A stretch of 64,000 bases of DNA from Amaranthus tricolor (GCF_026212465.1 NC_080050.1:33250111-33314110), one strand, 5' to 3'. Shown: positions 48,352-61,973, counted from the first letter of the stretch. Translations and numbers: made by a program. The notes: a model not told the origin generated them from the sequence alone.

Positions 48352-48912
48352 TTTTCCGTTCTTTTTTTTTTTTTTTAATTTTTTTTTTTTTTTTTTTTGT
48401 TTCCGCTGCACTTGAGCAAGAGCCATTTCAGTGATTATGGTAATATAATCCTTGGAAGTAATTTTATTTATAAAAATATAACTCGCAACCGGGCCCCGGC
48501 CTCGAATTCACGGGCACTCGAAAGGTAGGACCCGTTGAGGCGGGTCGATGCGCATGCGAACGAATTGTTCGAAAGAGGCGTGCATCGGTGCGTTCGCGTA
48601 AGCGGAAATTGCACCGGATCCCGTCGGAACTCCCCGCGGAAGCGTGCCCGGCGTGGATGGCCTCTTGATTTCCAAGTGTTGCGCGGATTTCTTAAATATT
48701 TCGTCGTTTTTTTGTTGCGAGTTCACCTGGCTTTTACAGCCGGCGGACTCTTTTGTGAATCGGACAATACCGGGAGGGTGAAAAACAGTATTTGGGAAGA
48801 AGAAGGCTCGAAATAAGGGGTCTCGGTTGCGAATTTACGAGCTTCGGAATGCTCTGGTTTTTTACTTTTGGGCGGCAACGCGCATGTAATCAAATTGTTA
48901 CGGTGATTGAAC

Positions 48913-49032
48913 GGGTGCGATCATACCAGCACTAATGCACCGGATCCCATCAGAACTCCGCAGTTAAGCGTGCTTGGGCGAGAGTAGTACTAGGATGGGT
49001 GACCTCCTGGGAAGTCCTCGTGTTGCACCCCT
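48913..49032 (+). rRNA. 5S rRNA, U73
   Basis: Gene as consensus. Tract 15/20; 681 bp. Confidence 0.97.
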
Positions 49033-49593
49033 TTTTCCGTTCTTTTTTTTTTTTTTTAATTTTTTTTTTTTTTTTTTTTGTTTCCGCTGCACTTGAGCAA
49101 GAGCCATTTCAGTGATTATGGTAATATAATCCTTGGAAGTAATTTTATTTATAAAAATATAACTCGCAACCGGGCCCCGGCCTCGAATTCACGGGCACTC
49201 GAAAGGTAGGACCCGTTGAGGCGGGTCGATGCGCATGCGAACGAATTGTTCGAAAGAGGCGTGCATCGGTGCGTTCGCGTAAGCGGAAATTGCACCGGAT
49301 CCCGTCGGAACTCCCCGCGGAAGCGTGCCCGGCGTGGATGGCCTCTTGATTTCCAAGTGTTGCGCGGATTTCTTAAATATTTCGTCGTTTTTTTGTTGCG
49401 AGTTCACCTGGCTTTTACAGCCGGCGGACTCTTTTGTGAATCGGACAATACCGGGAGGGTGAAAAACAGTATTTGGGAAGAAGAAGGCTCGAAATAAGGG
49501 GTCTCGGTTGCGAATTTACGAGCTTCGGAATGCTCTGGTTTTTTACTTTTGGGCGGCAACGCGCATGTAATCAAATTGTTACGGTGATTGAAC

Positions 49594-49713
49594 GGGTGCG
49601 ATCATACCAGCACTAATGCACCGGATCCCATCAGAACTCCGCAGTTAAGCGTGCTTGGGCGAGAGTAGTACTAGGATGGGTGACCTCCTGGGAAGTCCTC
49701 GTGTTGCACCCCT
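49594..49713 (+). rRNA. 5S rRNA, U74
   Basis: Gene as consensus. Tract 15/20; 681 bp. Confidence 0.97.
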
Positions 49714-50274
49714 TTTTCCGTTCTTTTTTTTTTTTTTTAATTTTTTTTTTTTTTTTTTTTGTTTCCGCTGCACTTGAGCAAGAGCCATTTCAGTGATTAT
49801 GGTAATATAATCCTTGGAAGTAATTTTATTTATAAAAATATAACTCGCAACCGGGCCCCGGCCTCGAATTCACGGGCACTCGAAAGGTAGGACCCGTTGA
49901 GGCGGGTCGATGCGCATGCGAACGAATTGTTCGAAAGAGGCGTGCATCGGTGCGTTCGCGTAAGCGGAAATTGCACCGGATCCCGTCGGAACTCCCCGCG
50001 GAAGCGTGCCCGGCGTGGATGGCCTCTTGATTTCCAAGTGTTGCGCGGATTTCTTAAATATTTCGTCGTTTTTTTGTTGCGAGTTCACCTGGCTTTTACA
50101 GCCGGCGGACTCTTTTGTGAATCGGACAATACCGGGAGGGTGAAAAACAGTATTTGGGAAGAAGAAGGCTCGAAATAAGGGGTCTCGGTTGCGAATTTAC
50201 GAGCTTCGGAATGCTCTGGTTTTTTACTTTTGGGCGGCAACGCGCATGTAATCAAATTGTTACGGTGATTGAAC

Positions 50275-50394
50275 GGGTGCGATCATACCAGCACTAATGC
50301 ACCGGATCCCATCAGAACTCCGCAGTTAAGCGTGCTTGGGCGAGAGTAGTACTAGGATGGGTGACCTCCTGGGAAGTCCTCGTGTTGCACCCCT
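50275..50394 (+). rRNA. 5S rRNA, U75
   Basis: Gene as consensus. Tract 15/20; 681 bp. Confidence 0.97.
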
Positions 50395-50955
50395 TTTTCC
50401 GTTCTTTTTTTTTTTTTTTAATTTTTTTTTTTTTTTTTTTTGTTTCCGCTGCACTTGAGCAAGAGCCATTTCAGTGATTATGGTAATATAATCCTTGGAA
50501 GTAATTTTATTTATAAAAATATAACTCGCAACCGGGCCCCGGCCTCGAATTCACGGGCACTCGAAAGGTAGGACCCGTTGAGGCGGGTCGATGCGCATGC
50601 GAACGAATTGTTCGAAAGAGGCGTGCATCGGTGCGTTCGCGTAAGCGGAAATTGCACCGGATCCCGTCGGAACTCCCCGCGGAAGCGTGCCCGGCGTGGA
50701 TGGCCTCTTGATTTCCAAGTGTTGCGCGGATTTCTTAAATATTTCGTCGTTTTTTTGTTGCGAGTTCACCTGGCTTTTACAGCCGGCGGACTCTTTTGTG
50801 AATCGGACAATACCGGGAGGGTGAAAAACAGTATTTGGGAAGAAGAAGGCTCGAAATAAGGGGTCTCGGTTGCGAATTTACGAGCTTCGGAATGCTCTGG
50901 TTTTTTACTTTTGGGCGGCAACGCGCATGTAATCAAATTGTTACGGTGATTGAAC

Positions 50956-51075
50956 GGGTGCGATCATACCAGCACTAATGCACCGGATCCCATCAGAACT
51001 CCGCAGTTAAGCGTGCTTGGGCGAGAGTAGTACTAGGATGGGTGACCTCCTGGGAAGTCCTCGTGTTGCACCCCT
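50956..51075 (+). rRNA. 5S rRNA, U76
   Basis: Gene as consensus. Tract 16/20; 682 bp. With U77, one of a pair that recurs as U93-U94. Confidence 0.97.
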
Positions 51076-51637
51076 TTTTCCGTTCTTTTTTTTTTTTTTT
51101 TAATTTTTTTTTTTTTTTTTTTTGTTTCCGCTGCACTTGAGCAAGAGCCATTTCAGTGATTATGGTAATATAATCCTTGGAAGTAATTTTATTTATAAAA
51201 ATATAACTCGCAACCGGGCCCCGGCCTCGAATTCACGGGCACTCGAAAGGTAGGACCCGTTGAGGCGGGTCGATGCGCATGCGAACGAATTGTTCGAAAG
51301 AGGCGTGCATCGGTGCGTTCGCGTAAGCGGAAATTGCACCGGATCCCGTCGGAACTCCCCGCGGAAGCGTGCCCGGCGTGGATGGCCTCTTGATTTCCAA
51401 GTGTTGCGCGGATTTCTTAAATATTTCGTCGTTTTTTTGTTGCGAGTTCACCTGGCTTTTACAGCCGGCGGACTCTTTTGTGAATCGGACAATACCGGGA
51501 GGGTGAAAAACAGTATTTGGGAAGAAGAAGGCTCGAAATAAGGGGTCTCGGTTGCGAATTTACGAGCTTCGGAATGCTCTGGTTTTTTACTTTTGGGCGG
51601 CAACGCGCATGTAATCAAATTGTTACGGTGATTGAAC

Positions 51638-51757
51638 GGGTGCGATCATACCAGCACTAATGCACCGGATCCCATCAGAACTCCGCAGTTAAGCGTGCTT
51701 GGGCGAGAGTAGTACTAGGATGGGTGACCTCCTGGGAAGTCCTCGTGTTGCACCCCT
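51638..51757 (+). rRNA. 5S rRNA, U77
   Basis: Gene as consensus. Tract 16/20; 682 bp. Confidence 0.97.
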
Positions 51758-52319
51758 TTTTCCGTTCTTTTTTTTTTTTTTTTAATTTTTTTTTTTTTTT
51801 TTTTTGTTTCCGCTGCACTTGAGCAAGAGCCATTTCAGTGATTATGGTAATATAATCCTTGGAAGTAATTTTATTTATAAAAATATAACTCGCAACCGGG
51901 CCCCGGCCTCGAATTCACGGGCACTCGAAAGGTAGGACCCGTTGAGGCGGGTCGATGCGCATGCGAACGAATTGTTCGAAAGAGGCGTGCATCGGTGCGT
52001 TCGCGTAAGCGGAAATTGCACCGGATCCCGTCGGAACTCCCCGCGGAAGCGTGCCCGGCGTGGATGGCCTCTTGATTTCCAAGTGTTGCGCGGATTTCTT
52101 AAATATTTCGTCGTTTTTTTGTTGCGAGTTCACCTGGCTTTTACAGCCGGCGGACTCTTTTGTGAATCGGACAATACCGGGAGGGTGAAAAACAGTATTT
52201 GGGAAGAAGAAGGCTCGAAATAAGGGGTCTCGGTTGCGAATTTACGAGCTTCGGAATGCTCTGGTTTTTTACTTTTGGGCGGCAACGCGCATGTAATCAA
52301 ATTGTTACGGTGATTGAAC

Positions 52320-52439
52320 GGGTGCGATCATACCAGCACTAATGCACCGGATCCCATCAGAACTCCGCAGTTAAGCGTGCTTGGGCGAGAGTAGTACTAG
52401 GATGGGTGACCTCCTGGGAAGTCCTCGTGTTGCACCCCT
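52320..52439 (+). rRNA. 5S rRNA, U78
   Basis: Gene as consensus. Tract 15/20; 681 bp. Confidence 0.97.
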
Positions 52440-53000
52440 TTTTCCGTTCTTTTTTTTTTTTTTTAATTTTTTTTTTTTTTTTTTTTGTTTCCGCTGCACT
52501 TGAGCAAGAGCCATTTCAGTGATTATGGTAATATAATCCTTGGAAGTAATTTTATTTATAAAAATATAACTCGCAACCGGGCCCCGGCCTCGAATTCACG
52601 GGCACTCGAAAGGTAGGACCCGTTGAGGCGGGTCGATGCGCATGCGAACGAATTGTTCGAAAGAGGCGTGCATCGGTGCGTTCGCGTAAGCGGAAATTGC
52701 ACCGGATCCCGTCGGAACTCCCCGCGGAAGCGTGCCCGGCGTGGATGGCCTCTTGATTTCCAAGTGTTGCGCGGATTTCTTAAATATTTCGTCGTTTTTT
52801 TGTTGCGAGTTCACCTGGCTTTTACAGCCGGCGGACTCTTTTGTGAATCGGACAATACCGGGAGGGTGAAAAACAGTATTTGGGAAGAAGAAGGCTCGAA
52901 ATAAGGGGTCTCGGTTGCGAATTTACGAGCTTCGGAATGCTCTGGTTTTTTACTTTTGGGCGGCAACGCGCATGTAATCAAATTGTTACGGTGATTGAAC

Positions 53001-53120
53001 GGGTGCGATCATACCAGCACTAATGCACCGGATCCCATCAGAACTCCGCAGTTAAGCGTGCTTGGGCGAGAGTAGTACTAGGATGGGTGACCTCCTGGGA
53101 AGTCCTCGTGTTGCACCCCT
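53001..53120 (+). rRNA. 5S rRNA, U79
   Basis: Gene as consensus. Tract 15/20; 681 bp. Confidence 0.97.
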
Positions 53121-53681
53121 TTTTCCGTTCTTTTTTTTTTTTTTTAATTTTTTTTTTTTTTTTTTTTGTTTCCGCTGCACTTGAGCAAGAGCCATTTCAG
53201 TGATTATGGTAATATAATCCTTGGAAGTAATTTTATTTATAAAAATATAACTCGCAACCGGGCCCCGGCCTCGAATTCACGGGCACTCGAAAGGTAGGAC
53301 CCGTTGAGGCGGGTCGATGCGCATGCGAACGAATTGTTCGAAAGAGGCGTGCATCGGTGCGTTCGCGTAAGCGGAAATTGCACCGGATCCCGTCGGAACT
53401 CCCCGCGGAAGCGTGCCCGGCGTGGATGGCCTCTTGATTTCCAAGTGTTGCGCGGATTTCTTAAATATTTCGTCGTTTTTTTGTTGCGAGTTCACCTGGC
53501 TTTTACAGCCGGCGGACTCTTTTGTGAATCGGACAATACCGGGAGGGTGAAAAACAGTATTTGGGAAGAAGAAGGCTCGAAATAAGGGGTCTCGGTTGCG
53601 AATTTACGAGCTTCGGAATGCTCTGGTTTTTTACTTTTGGGCGGCAACGCGCATGTAATCAAATTGTTACGGTGATTGAAC

Positions 53682-53801
53682 GGGTGCGATCATACCAGCA
53701 CTAATGCACCGGATCCCATCAGAACTCCGCAGTTAAGCGTGCTTGGGCGAGAGTAGTACTAGGATGGGTGACCTCCTGGGAAGTCCTCGTGTTGCACCCC
53801 T
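53682..53801 (+). rRNA. 5S rRNA, U80
   Basis: Gene as consensus. Tract 15/20; 681 bp. Confidence 0.97.
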
Positions 53802-54362
53802 TTTTCCGTTCTTTTTTTTTTTTTTTAATTTTTTTTTTTTTTTTTTTTGTTTCCGCTGCACTTGAGCAAGAGCCATTTCAGTGATTATGGTAATATAATC
53901 CTTGGAAGTAATTTTATTTATAAAAATATAACTCGCAACCGGGCCCCGGCCTCGAATTCACGGGCACTCGAAAGGTAGGACCCGTTGAGGCGGGTCGATG
54001 CGCATGCGAACGAATTGTTCGAAAGAGGCGTGCATCGGTGCGTTCGCGTAAGCGGAAATTGCACCGGATCCCGTCGGAACTCCCCGCGGAAGCGTGCCCG
54101 GCGTGGATGGCCTCTTGATTTCCAAGTGTTGCGCGGATTTCTTAAATATTTCGTCGTTTTTTTGTTGCGAGTTCACCTGGCTTTTACAGCCGGCGGACTC
54201 TTTTGTGAATCGGACAATACCGGGAGGGTGAAAAACAGTATTTGGGAAGAAGAAGGCTCGAAATAAGGGGTCTCGGTTGCGAATTTACGAGCTTCGGAAT
54301 GCTCTGGTTTTTTACTTTTGGGCGGCAACGCGCATGTAATCAAATTGTTACGGTGATTGAAC

Positions 54363-54482
54363 GGGTGCGATCATACCAGCACTAATGCACCGGATCCCAT
54401 CAGAACTCCGCAGTTAAGCGTGCTTGGGCGAGAGTAGTACTAGGATGGGTGACCTCCTGGGAAGTCCTCGTGTTGCACCCCT
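54363..54482 (+). rRNA. 5S rRNA, U81
   Basis: Gene as consensus. Tract 15/20; 681 bp. Confidence 0.97.
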
Positions 54483-55043
54483 TTTTCCGTTCTTTTTTTT
54501 TTTTTTTAATTTTTTTTTTTTTTTTTTTTGTTTCCGCTGCACTTGAGCAAGAGCCATTTCAGTGATTATGGTAATATAATCCTTGGAAGTAATTTTATTT
54601 ATAAAAATATAACTCGCAACCGGGCCCCGGCCTCGAATTCACGGGCACTCGAAAGGTAGGACCCGTTGAGGCGGGTCGATGCGCATGCGAACGAATTGTT
54701 CGAAAGAGGCGTGCATCGGTGCGTTCGCGTAAGCGGAAATTGCACCGGATCCCGTCGGAACTCCCCGCGGAAGCGTGCCCGGCGTGGATGGCCTCTTGAT
54801 TTCCAAGTGTTGCGCGGATTTCTTAAATATTTCGTCGTTTTTTTGTTGCGAGTTCACCTGGCTTTTACAGCCGGCGGACTCTTTTGTGAATCGGACAATA
54901 CCGGGAGGGTGAAAAACAGTATTTGGGAAGAAGAAGGCTCGAAATAAGGGGTCTCGGTTGCGAATTTACGAGCTTCGGAATGCTCTGGTTTTTTACTTTT
55001 GGGCGGCAACGCGCATGTAATCAAATTGTTACGGTGATTGAAC

Positions 55044-55163
55044 GGGTGCGATCATACCAGCACTAATGCACCGGATCCCATCAGAACTCCGCAGTTAAGC
55101 GTGCTTGGGCGAGAGTAGTACTAGGATGGGTGACCTCCTGGGAAGTCCTCGTGTTGCACCCCT
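55044..55163 (+). rRNA. 5S rRNA, U82
   Basis: Gene as consensus. Tract 15/20; 681 bp. Confidence 0.97.
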
Positions 55164-55724
55164 TTTTCCGTTCTTTTTTTTTTTTTTTAATTTTTTTTTT
55201 TTTTTTTTTTGTTTCCGCTGCACTTGAGCAAGAGCCATTTCAGTGATTATGGTAATATAATCCTTGGAAGTAATTTTATTTATAAAAATATAACTCGCAA
55301 CCGGGCCCCGGCCTCGAATTCACGGGCACTCGAAAGGTAGGACCCGTTGAGGCGGGTCGATGCGCATGCGAACGAATTGTTCGAAAGAGGCGTGCATCGG
55401 TGCGTTCGCGTAAGCGGAAATTGCACCGGATCCCGTCGGAACTCCCCGCGGAAGCGTGCCCGGCGTGGATGGCCTCTTGATTTCCAAGTGTTGCGCGGAT
55501 TTCTTAAATATTTCGTCGTTTTTTTGTTGCGAGTTCACCTGGCTTTTACAGCCGGCGGACTCTTTTGTGAATCGGACAATACCGGGAGGGTGAAAAACAG
55601 TATTTGGGAAGAAGAAGGCTCGAAATAAGGGGTCTCGGTTGCGAATTTACGAGCTTCGGAATGCTCTGGTTTTTTACTTTTGGGCGGCAACGCGCATGTA
55701 ATCAAATTGTTACGGTGATTGAAC

Positions 55725-55844
55725 GGGTGCGATCATACCAGCACTAATGCACCGGATCCCATCAGAACTCCGCAGTTAAGCGTGCTCGGGCGAGAGTAGT
55801 ACTAGGATGGGTGACCTCCTGGGAAGTCCTCGTGTTGCACCCCT
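55725..55844 (+). rRNA. 5S rRNA, U83 (T63C)
   Basis: T to C at residue 63 (55787) in the A box, as in U69 and U86. Tract 15/20; 681 bp. Confidence 0.95.
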
Positions 55845-56405
55845 TTTTCCGTTCTTTTTTTTTTTTTTTAATTTTTTTTTTTTTTTTTTTTGTTTCCGCT
55901 GCACTTGAGCAAGAGCCATTTCAGTGATTATGGTAATATAATCCTTGGAAGTAATTTTATTTATAAAAATATAACTCGCAACCGGGCCCCGGCCTCGAAT
56001 TCACGGGCACTCGAAAGGTAGGACCCGTTGAGGCGGGTCGATGCGCATGCGAACGAATTGTTCGAAAGAGGCGTGCATCGGTGCGTTCGCGTAAGCGGAA
56101 ATTGCACCGGATCCCGTCGGAACTCCCCGCGGAAGCGTGCCCGGCGTGGATGGCCTCTTGATTTCCAAGTGTTGCGCGGATTTCTTAAATATTTCGTCGT
56201 TTTTTTGTTGCGAGTTCACCTGGCTTTTACAGCCGGCGGACTCTTTTGTGAATCGGACAATACCGGGAGGGTGAAAAACAGTATTTGGGAAGAAGAAGGC
56301 TCGAAATAAGGGGTCTCGGTTGCGAATTTACGAGCTTCGGAATGCTCTGGTTTTTTACTTTTGGGCGGCAACGCGCATGTAATCAAATTGTTACGGTGAT
56401 TGAAC

Positions 56406-56525
56406 GGGTGCGATCATACCAGCACTAATGCACCGGATCCCATCAGAACTCCGCAGTTAAGCGTGCTTGGGCGAGAGTAGTACTAGGATGGGTGACCTCC
56501 TGGGAAGTCCTCGTGTTGCACCCCT
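56406..56525 (+). rRNA. 5S rRNA, U84
   Basis: Gene as consensus. Tract 15/20; 681 bp. Confidence 0.97.
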
Positions 56526-57086
56526 TTTTCCGTTCTTTTTTTTTTTTTTTAATTTTTTTTTTTTTTTTTTTTGTTTCCGCTGCACTTGAGCAAGAGCCAT
56601 TTCAGTGATTATGGTAATATAATCCTTGGAAGTAATTTTATTTATAAAAATATAACTCGCAACCGGGCCCCGGCCTCGAATTCACGGGCACTCGAAAGGT
56701 AGGACCCGTTGAGGCGGGTCGATGCGCATGCGAACGAATTGTTCGAAAGAGGCGTGCATCGGTGCGTTCGCGTAAGCGGAAATTGCACCGGATCCCGTCG
56801 GAACTCCCCGCGGAAGCGTGCCCGGCGTGGATGGCCTCTTGATTTCCAAGTGTTGCGCGGATTTCTTAAATATTTCGTCGTTTTTTTGTTGCGAGTTCAC
56901 CTGGCTTTTACAGCCGGCGGACTCTTTTGTGAATCGGACAATACCGGGAGGGTGAAAAACAGTATTTGGGAAGAAGAAGGCTCGAAATAAGGGGTCTCGG
57001 TTGCGAATTTACGAGCTTCGGAATGCTCTGGTTTTTTACTTTTGGGCGGCAACGCGCATGTAATCAAATTGTTACGGTGATTGAAC

Positions 57087-57206
57087 GGGTGCGATCATAC
57101 CAGCACTAATGCACCGGATCCCATCAGAACTCCGCAGTTAAGCGTGCTTGGGCGAGAGTAGTACTAGGATGGGTGACCTCCTGGGAAGTCCTCGTGTTGC
57201 ACCCCT
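57087..57206 (+). rRNA. 5S rRNA, U85
   Basis: Gene as consensus. Tract 15/20; 681 bp. Confidence 0.97.
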
Positions 57207-57767
57207 TTTTCCGTTCTTTTTTTTTTTTTTTAATTTTTTTTTTTTTTTTTTTTGTTTCCGCTGCACTTGAGCAAGAGCCATTTCAGTGATTATGGTAATA
57301 TAATCCTTGGAAGTAATTTTATTTATAAAAATATAACTCGCAACCGGGCCCCGGCCTCGAATTCACGGGCACTCGAAAGGTAGGACCCGTTGAGGCGGGT
57401 CGATGCGCATGCGAACGAATTGTTCGAAAGAGGCGTGCATCGGTGCGTTCGCGTAAGCGGAAATTGCACCGGATCCCGTCGGAACTCCCCGCGGAAGCGT
57501 GCCCGGCGTGGATGGCCTCTTGATTTCCAAGTGTTGCGCGGATTTCTTAAATATTTCGTCGTTTTTTTGTTGCGAGTTCACCTGGCTTTTACAGCCGGCG
57601 GACTCTTTTGTGAATCGGACAATACCGGGAGGGTGAAAAACAGTATTTGGGAAGAAGAAGGCTCGAAATAAGGGGTCTCGGTTGCGAATTTACGAGCTTC
57701 GGAATGCTCTGGTTTTTTACTTTTGGGCGGCAACGCGCATGTAATCAAATTGTTACGGTGATTGAAC

Positions 57768-57887
57768 GGGTGCGATCATACCAGCACTAATGCACCGGAT
57801 CCCATCAGAACTCCGCAGTTAAGCGTGCTCGGGCGAGAGTAGTACTAGGATGGGTGACCTCCTGGGAAGTCCTCGTGTTGCACCCCT
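57768..57887 (+). rRNA. 5S rRNA, U86 (T63C)
   Basis: T to C at residue 63 (57830) in the A box, as in U69 and U83. Tract 15/20; 681 bp. Confidence 0.95.
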
Positions 57888-58448
57888 TTTTCCGTTCTTT
57901 TTTTTTTTTTTTAATTTTTTTTTTTTTTTTTTTTGTTTCCGCTGCACTTGAGCAAGAGCCATTTCAGTGATTATGGTAATATAATCCTTGGAAGTAATTT
58001 TATTTATAAAAATATAACTCGCAACCGGGCCCCGGCCTCGAATTCACGGGCACTCGAAAGGTAGGACCCGTTGAGGCGGGTCGATGCGCATGCGAACGAA
58101 TTGTTCGAAAGAGGCGTGCATCGGTGCGTTCGCGTAAGCGGAAATTGCACCGGATCCCGTCGGAACTCCCCGCGGAAGCGTGCCCGGCGTGGATGGCCTC
58201 TTGATTTCCAAGTGTTGCGCGGATTTCTTAAATATTTCGTCGTTTTTTTGTTGCGAGTTCACCTGGCTTTTACAGCCGGCGGACTCTTTTGTGAATCGGA
58301 CAATACCGGGAGGGTGAAAAACAGTATTTGGGAAGAAGAAGGCTCGAAATAAGGGGTCTCGGTTGCGAATTTACGAGCTTCGGAATGCTCTGGTTTTTTA
58401 CTTTTGGGCGGCAACGCGCATGTAATCAAATTGTTACGGTGATTGAAC

Positions 58449-58568
58449 GGGTGCGATCATACCAGCACTAATGCACCGGATCCCATCAGAACTCCGCAGT
58501 TAAGCGTGCTTGGGCGAGAGTAGTACTAGGATGGGTGACCTCCTGGGAAGTCCTCGTGTTGCACCCCT
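58449..58568 (+). rRNA. 5S rRNA, U87
   Basis: Gene as consensus. Tract 15/20; 681 bp. Confidence 0.97.
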
Positions 58569-59129
58569 TTTTCCGTTCTTTTTTTTTTTTTTTAATTTTT
58601 TTTTTTTTTTTTTTTGTTTCCGCTGCACTTGAGCAAGAGCCATTTCAGTGATTATGGTAATATAATCCTTGGAAGTAATTTTATTTATAAAAATATAACT
58701 CGCAACCGGGCCCCGGCCTCGAATTCACGGGCACTCGAAAGGTAGGACCCGTTGAGGCGGGTCGATGCGCATGCGAACGAATTGTTCGAAAGAGGCGTGC
58801 ATCGGTGCGTTCGCGTAAGCGGAAATTGCACCGGATCCCGTCGGAACTCCCCGCGGAAGCGTGCCCGGCGTGGATGGCCTCTTGATTTCCAAGTGTTGCG
58901 CGGATTTCTTAAATATTTCGTCGTTTTTTTGTTGCGAGTTCACCTGGCTTTTACAGCCGGCGGACTCTTTTGTGAATCGGACAATACCGGGAGGGTGAAA
59001 AACAGTATTTGGGAAGAAGAAGGCTCGAAATAAGGGGTCTCGGTTGCGAATTTACGAGCTTCGGAATGCTCTGGTTTTTTACTTTTGGGCGGCAACGCGC
59101 ATGTAATCAAATTGTTACGGTGATTGAAC

Positions 59130-59249
59130 GGGTGCGATCATACCAGCACTAATGCACCGGATCCCATCAGAACTCCGCAGTTAAGCGTGCTTGGGCGAGA
59201 GTAGTACTAGGATGGGTGACCTCCTGGGAAGTCCTCGTGTTGCACCCCT
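59130..59249 (+). rRNA. 5S rRNA, U88
   Basis: Gene as consensus. Tract 15/20; 681 bp. Confidence 0.97.
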
Positions 59250-59810
59250 TTTTCCGTTCTTTTTTTTTTTTTTTAATTTTTTTTTTTTTTTTTTTTGTTT
59301 CCGCTGCACTTGAGCAAGAGCCATTTCAGTGATTATGGTAATATAATCCTTGGAAGTAATTTTATTTATAAAAATATAACTCGCAACCGGGCCCCGGCCT
59401 CGAATTCACGGGCACTCGAAAGGTAGGACCCGTTGAGGCGGGTCGATGCGCATGCGAACGAATTGTTCGAAAGAGGCGTGCATCGGTGCGTTCGCGTAAG
59501 CGGAAATTGCACCGGATCCCGTCGGAACTCCCCGCGGAAGCGTGCCCGGCGTGGATGGCCTCTTGATTTCCAAGTGTTGCGCGGATTTCTTAAATATTTC
59601 GTCGTTTTTTTGTTGCGAGTTCACCTGGCTTTTACAGCCGGCGGACTCTTTTGTGAATCGGACAATACCGGGAGGGTGAAAAACAGTATTTGGGAAGAAG
59701 AAGGCTCGAAATAAGGGGTCTCGGTTGCGAATTTACGAGCTTCGGAATGCTCTGGTTTTTTACTTTTGGGCGGCAACGCGCATGTAATCAAATTGTTACG
59801 GTGATTGAAC

Positions 59811-59930
59811 GGGTGCGATCATACCAGCACTAATGCACCGGATCCCATCAGAACTCCGCAGTTAAGCGTGCTTGGGCGAGAGTAGTACTAGGATGGGTGA
59901 CCTCCTGGGAAGTCCTCGTGTTGCACCCCT
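59811..59930 (+). rRNA. 5S rRNA, U89
   Basis: Gene as consensus. Tract 15/20; 681 bp. Confidence 0.97.
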
Positions 59931-60491
59931 TTTTCCGTTCTTTTTTTTTTTTTTTAATTTTTTTTTTTTTTTTTTTTGTTTCCGCTGCACTTGAGCAAGA
60001 GCCATTTCAGTGATTATGGTAATATAATCCTTGGAAGTAATTTTATTTATAAAAATATAACTCGCAACCGGGCCCCGGCCTCGAATTCACGGGCACTCGA
60101 AAGGTAGGACCCGTTGAGGCGGGTCGATGCGCATGCGAACGAATTGTTCGAAAGAGGCGTGCATCGGTGCGTTCGCGTAAGCGGAAATTGCACCGGATCC
60201 CGTCGGAACTCCCCGCGGAAGCGTGCCCGGCGTGGATGGCCTCTTGATTTCCAAGTGTTGCGCGGATTTCTTAAATATTTCGTCGTTTTTTTGTTGCGAG
60301 TTCACCTGGCTTTTACAGCCGGCGGACTCTTTTGTGAATCGGACAATACCGGGAGGGTGAAAAACAGTATTTGGGAAGAAGAAGGCTCGAAATAAGGGGT
60401 CTCGGTTGCGAATTTACGAGCTTCGGAATGCTCTGGTTTTTTACTTTTGGGCGGCAACGCGCATGTAATCAAATTGTTACGGTGATTGAAC

Positions 60492-60611
60492 GGGTGCGAT
60501 CATACCAGCACTAATGCACCGGATCCCATCAGAACTCCGCAGTTAAGCGTGCTTGGGCGAGAGTAGTACTAGGATGGGTGACCTCCTGGGAAGTCCTCGT
60601 GTTGCACCCCT
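60492..60611 (+). rRNA. 5S rRNA, U90
   Basis: Gene as consensus. Tract 15/20; 681 bp. Confidence 0.97.
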
Positions 60612-61172
60612 TTTTCCGTTCTTTTTTTTTTTTTTTAATTTTTTTTTTTTTTTTTTTTGTTTCCGCTGCACTTGAGCAAGAGCCATTTCAGTGATTATGG
60701 TAATATAATCCTTGGAAGTAATTTTATTTATAAAAATATAACTCGCAACCGGGCCCCGGCCTCGAATTCACGGGCACTCGAAAGGTAGGACCCGTTGAGG
60801 CGGGTCGATGCGCATGCGAACGAATTGTTCGAAAGAGGCGTGCATCGGTGCGTTCGCGTAAGCGGAAATTGCACCGGATCCCGTCGGAACTCCCCGCGGA
60901 AGCGTGCCCGGCGTGGATGGCCTCTTGATTTCCAAGTGTTGCGCGGATTTCTTAAATATTTCGTCGTTTTTTTGTTGCGAGTTCACCTGGCTTTTACAGC
61001 CGGCGGACTCTTTTGTGAATCGGACAATACCGGGAGGGTGAAAAACAGTATTTGGGAAGAAGAAGGCTCGAAATAAGGGGTCTCGGTTGCGAATTTACGA
61101 GCTTCGGAATGCTCTGGTTTTTTACTTTTGGGCGGCAACGCGCATGTAATCAAATTGTTACGGTGATTGAAC

Positions 61173-61292
61173 GGGTGCGATCATACCAGCACTAATGCAC
61201 CGGATCCCATCAGAACTCCGCAGTTAAGCGTGCTTGGGCGAGAGTAGTACTAGGATGGGTGACCTCCTGGGAAGTCCTCGTGTTGCACCCCT
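61173..61292 (+). rRNA. 5S rRNA, U91
   Basis: Gene as consensus. Tract 15/20; 681 bp. Confidence 0.97.
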
Positions 61293-61853
61293 TTTTCCGT
61301 TCTTTTTTTTTTTTTTTAATTTTTTTTTTTTTTTTTTTTGTTTCCGCTGCACTTGAGCAAGAGCCATTTCAGTGATTATGGTAATATAATCCTTGGAAGT
61401 AATTTTATTTATAAAAATATAACTCGCAACCGGGCCCCGGCCTCGAATTCACGGGCACTCGAAAGGTAGGACCCGTTGAGGCGGGTCGATGCGCATGCGA
61501 ACGAATTGTTCGAAAGAGGCGTGCATCGGTGCGTTCGCGTAAGCGGAAATTGCACCGGATCCCGTCGGAACTCCCCGCGGAAGCGTGCCCGGCGTGGATG
61601 GCCTCTTGATTTCCAAGTGTTGCGCGGATTTCTTAAATATTTCGTCGTTTTTTTGTTGCGAGTTCACCTGGCTTTTACAGCCGGCGGACTCTTTTGTGAA
61701 TCGGACAATACCGGGAGGGTGAAAAACAGTATTTGGGAAGAAGAAGGCTCGAAATAAGGGGTCTCGGTTGCGAATTTACGAGCTTCGGAATGCTCTGGTT
61801 TTTTACTTTTGGGCGGCAACGCGCATGTAATCAAATTGTTACGGTGATTGAAC

Positions 61854-61973
61854 GGGTGCGATCATACCAGCACTAATGCACCGGATCCCATCAGAACTCC
61901 GCAGTTAAGCGTGCTTGGGCGAGAGTAGTACTAGGATGGGTGACCTCCTGGGAAGTCCTCGTGTTGCACCCCT
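61854..61973 (+). rRNA. 5S rRNA, U92
   Basis: Gene as consensus. Tract 15/20; 681 bp. Confidence 0.97.
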
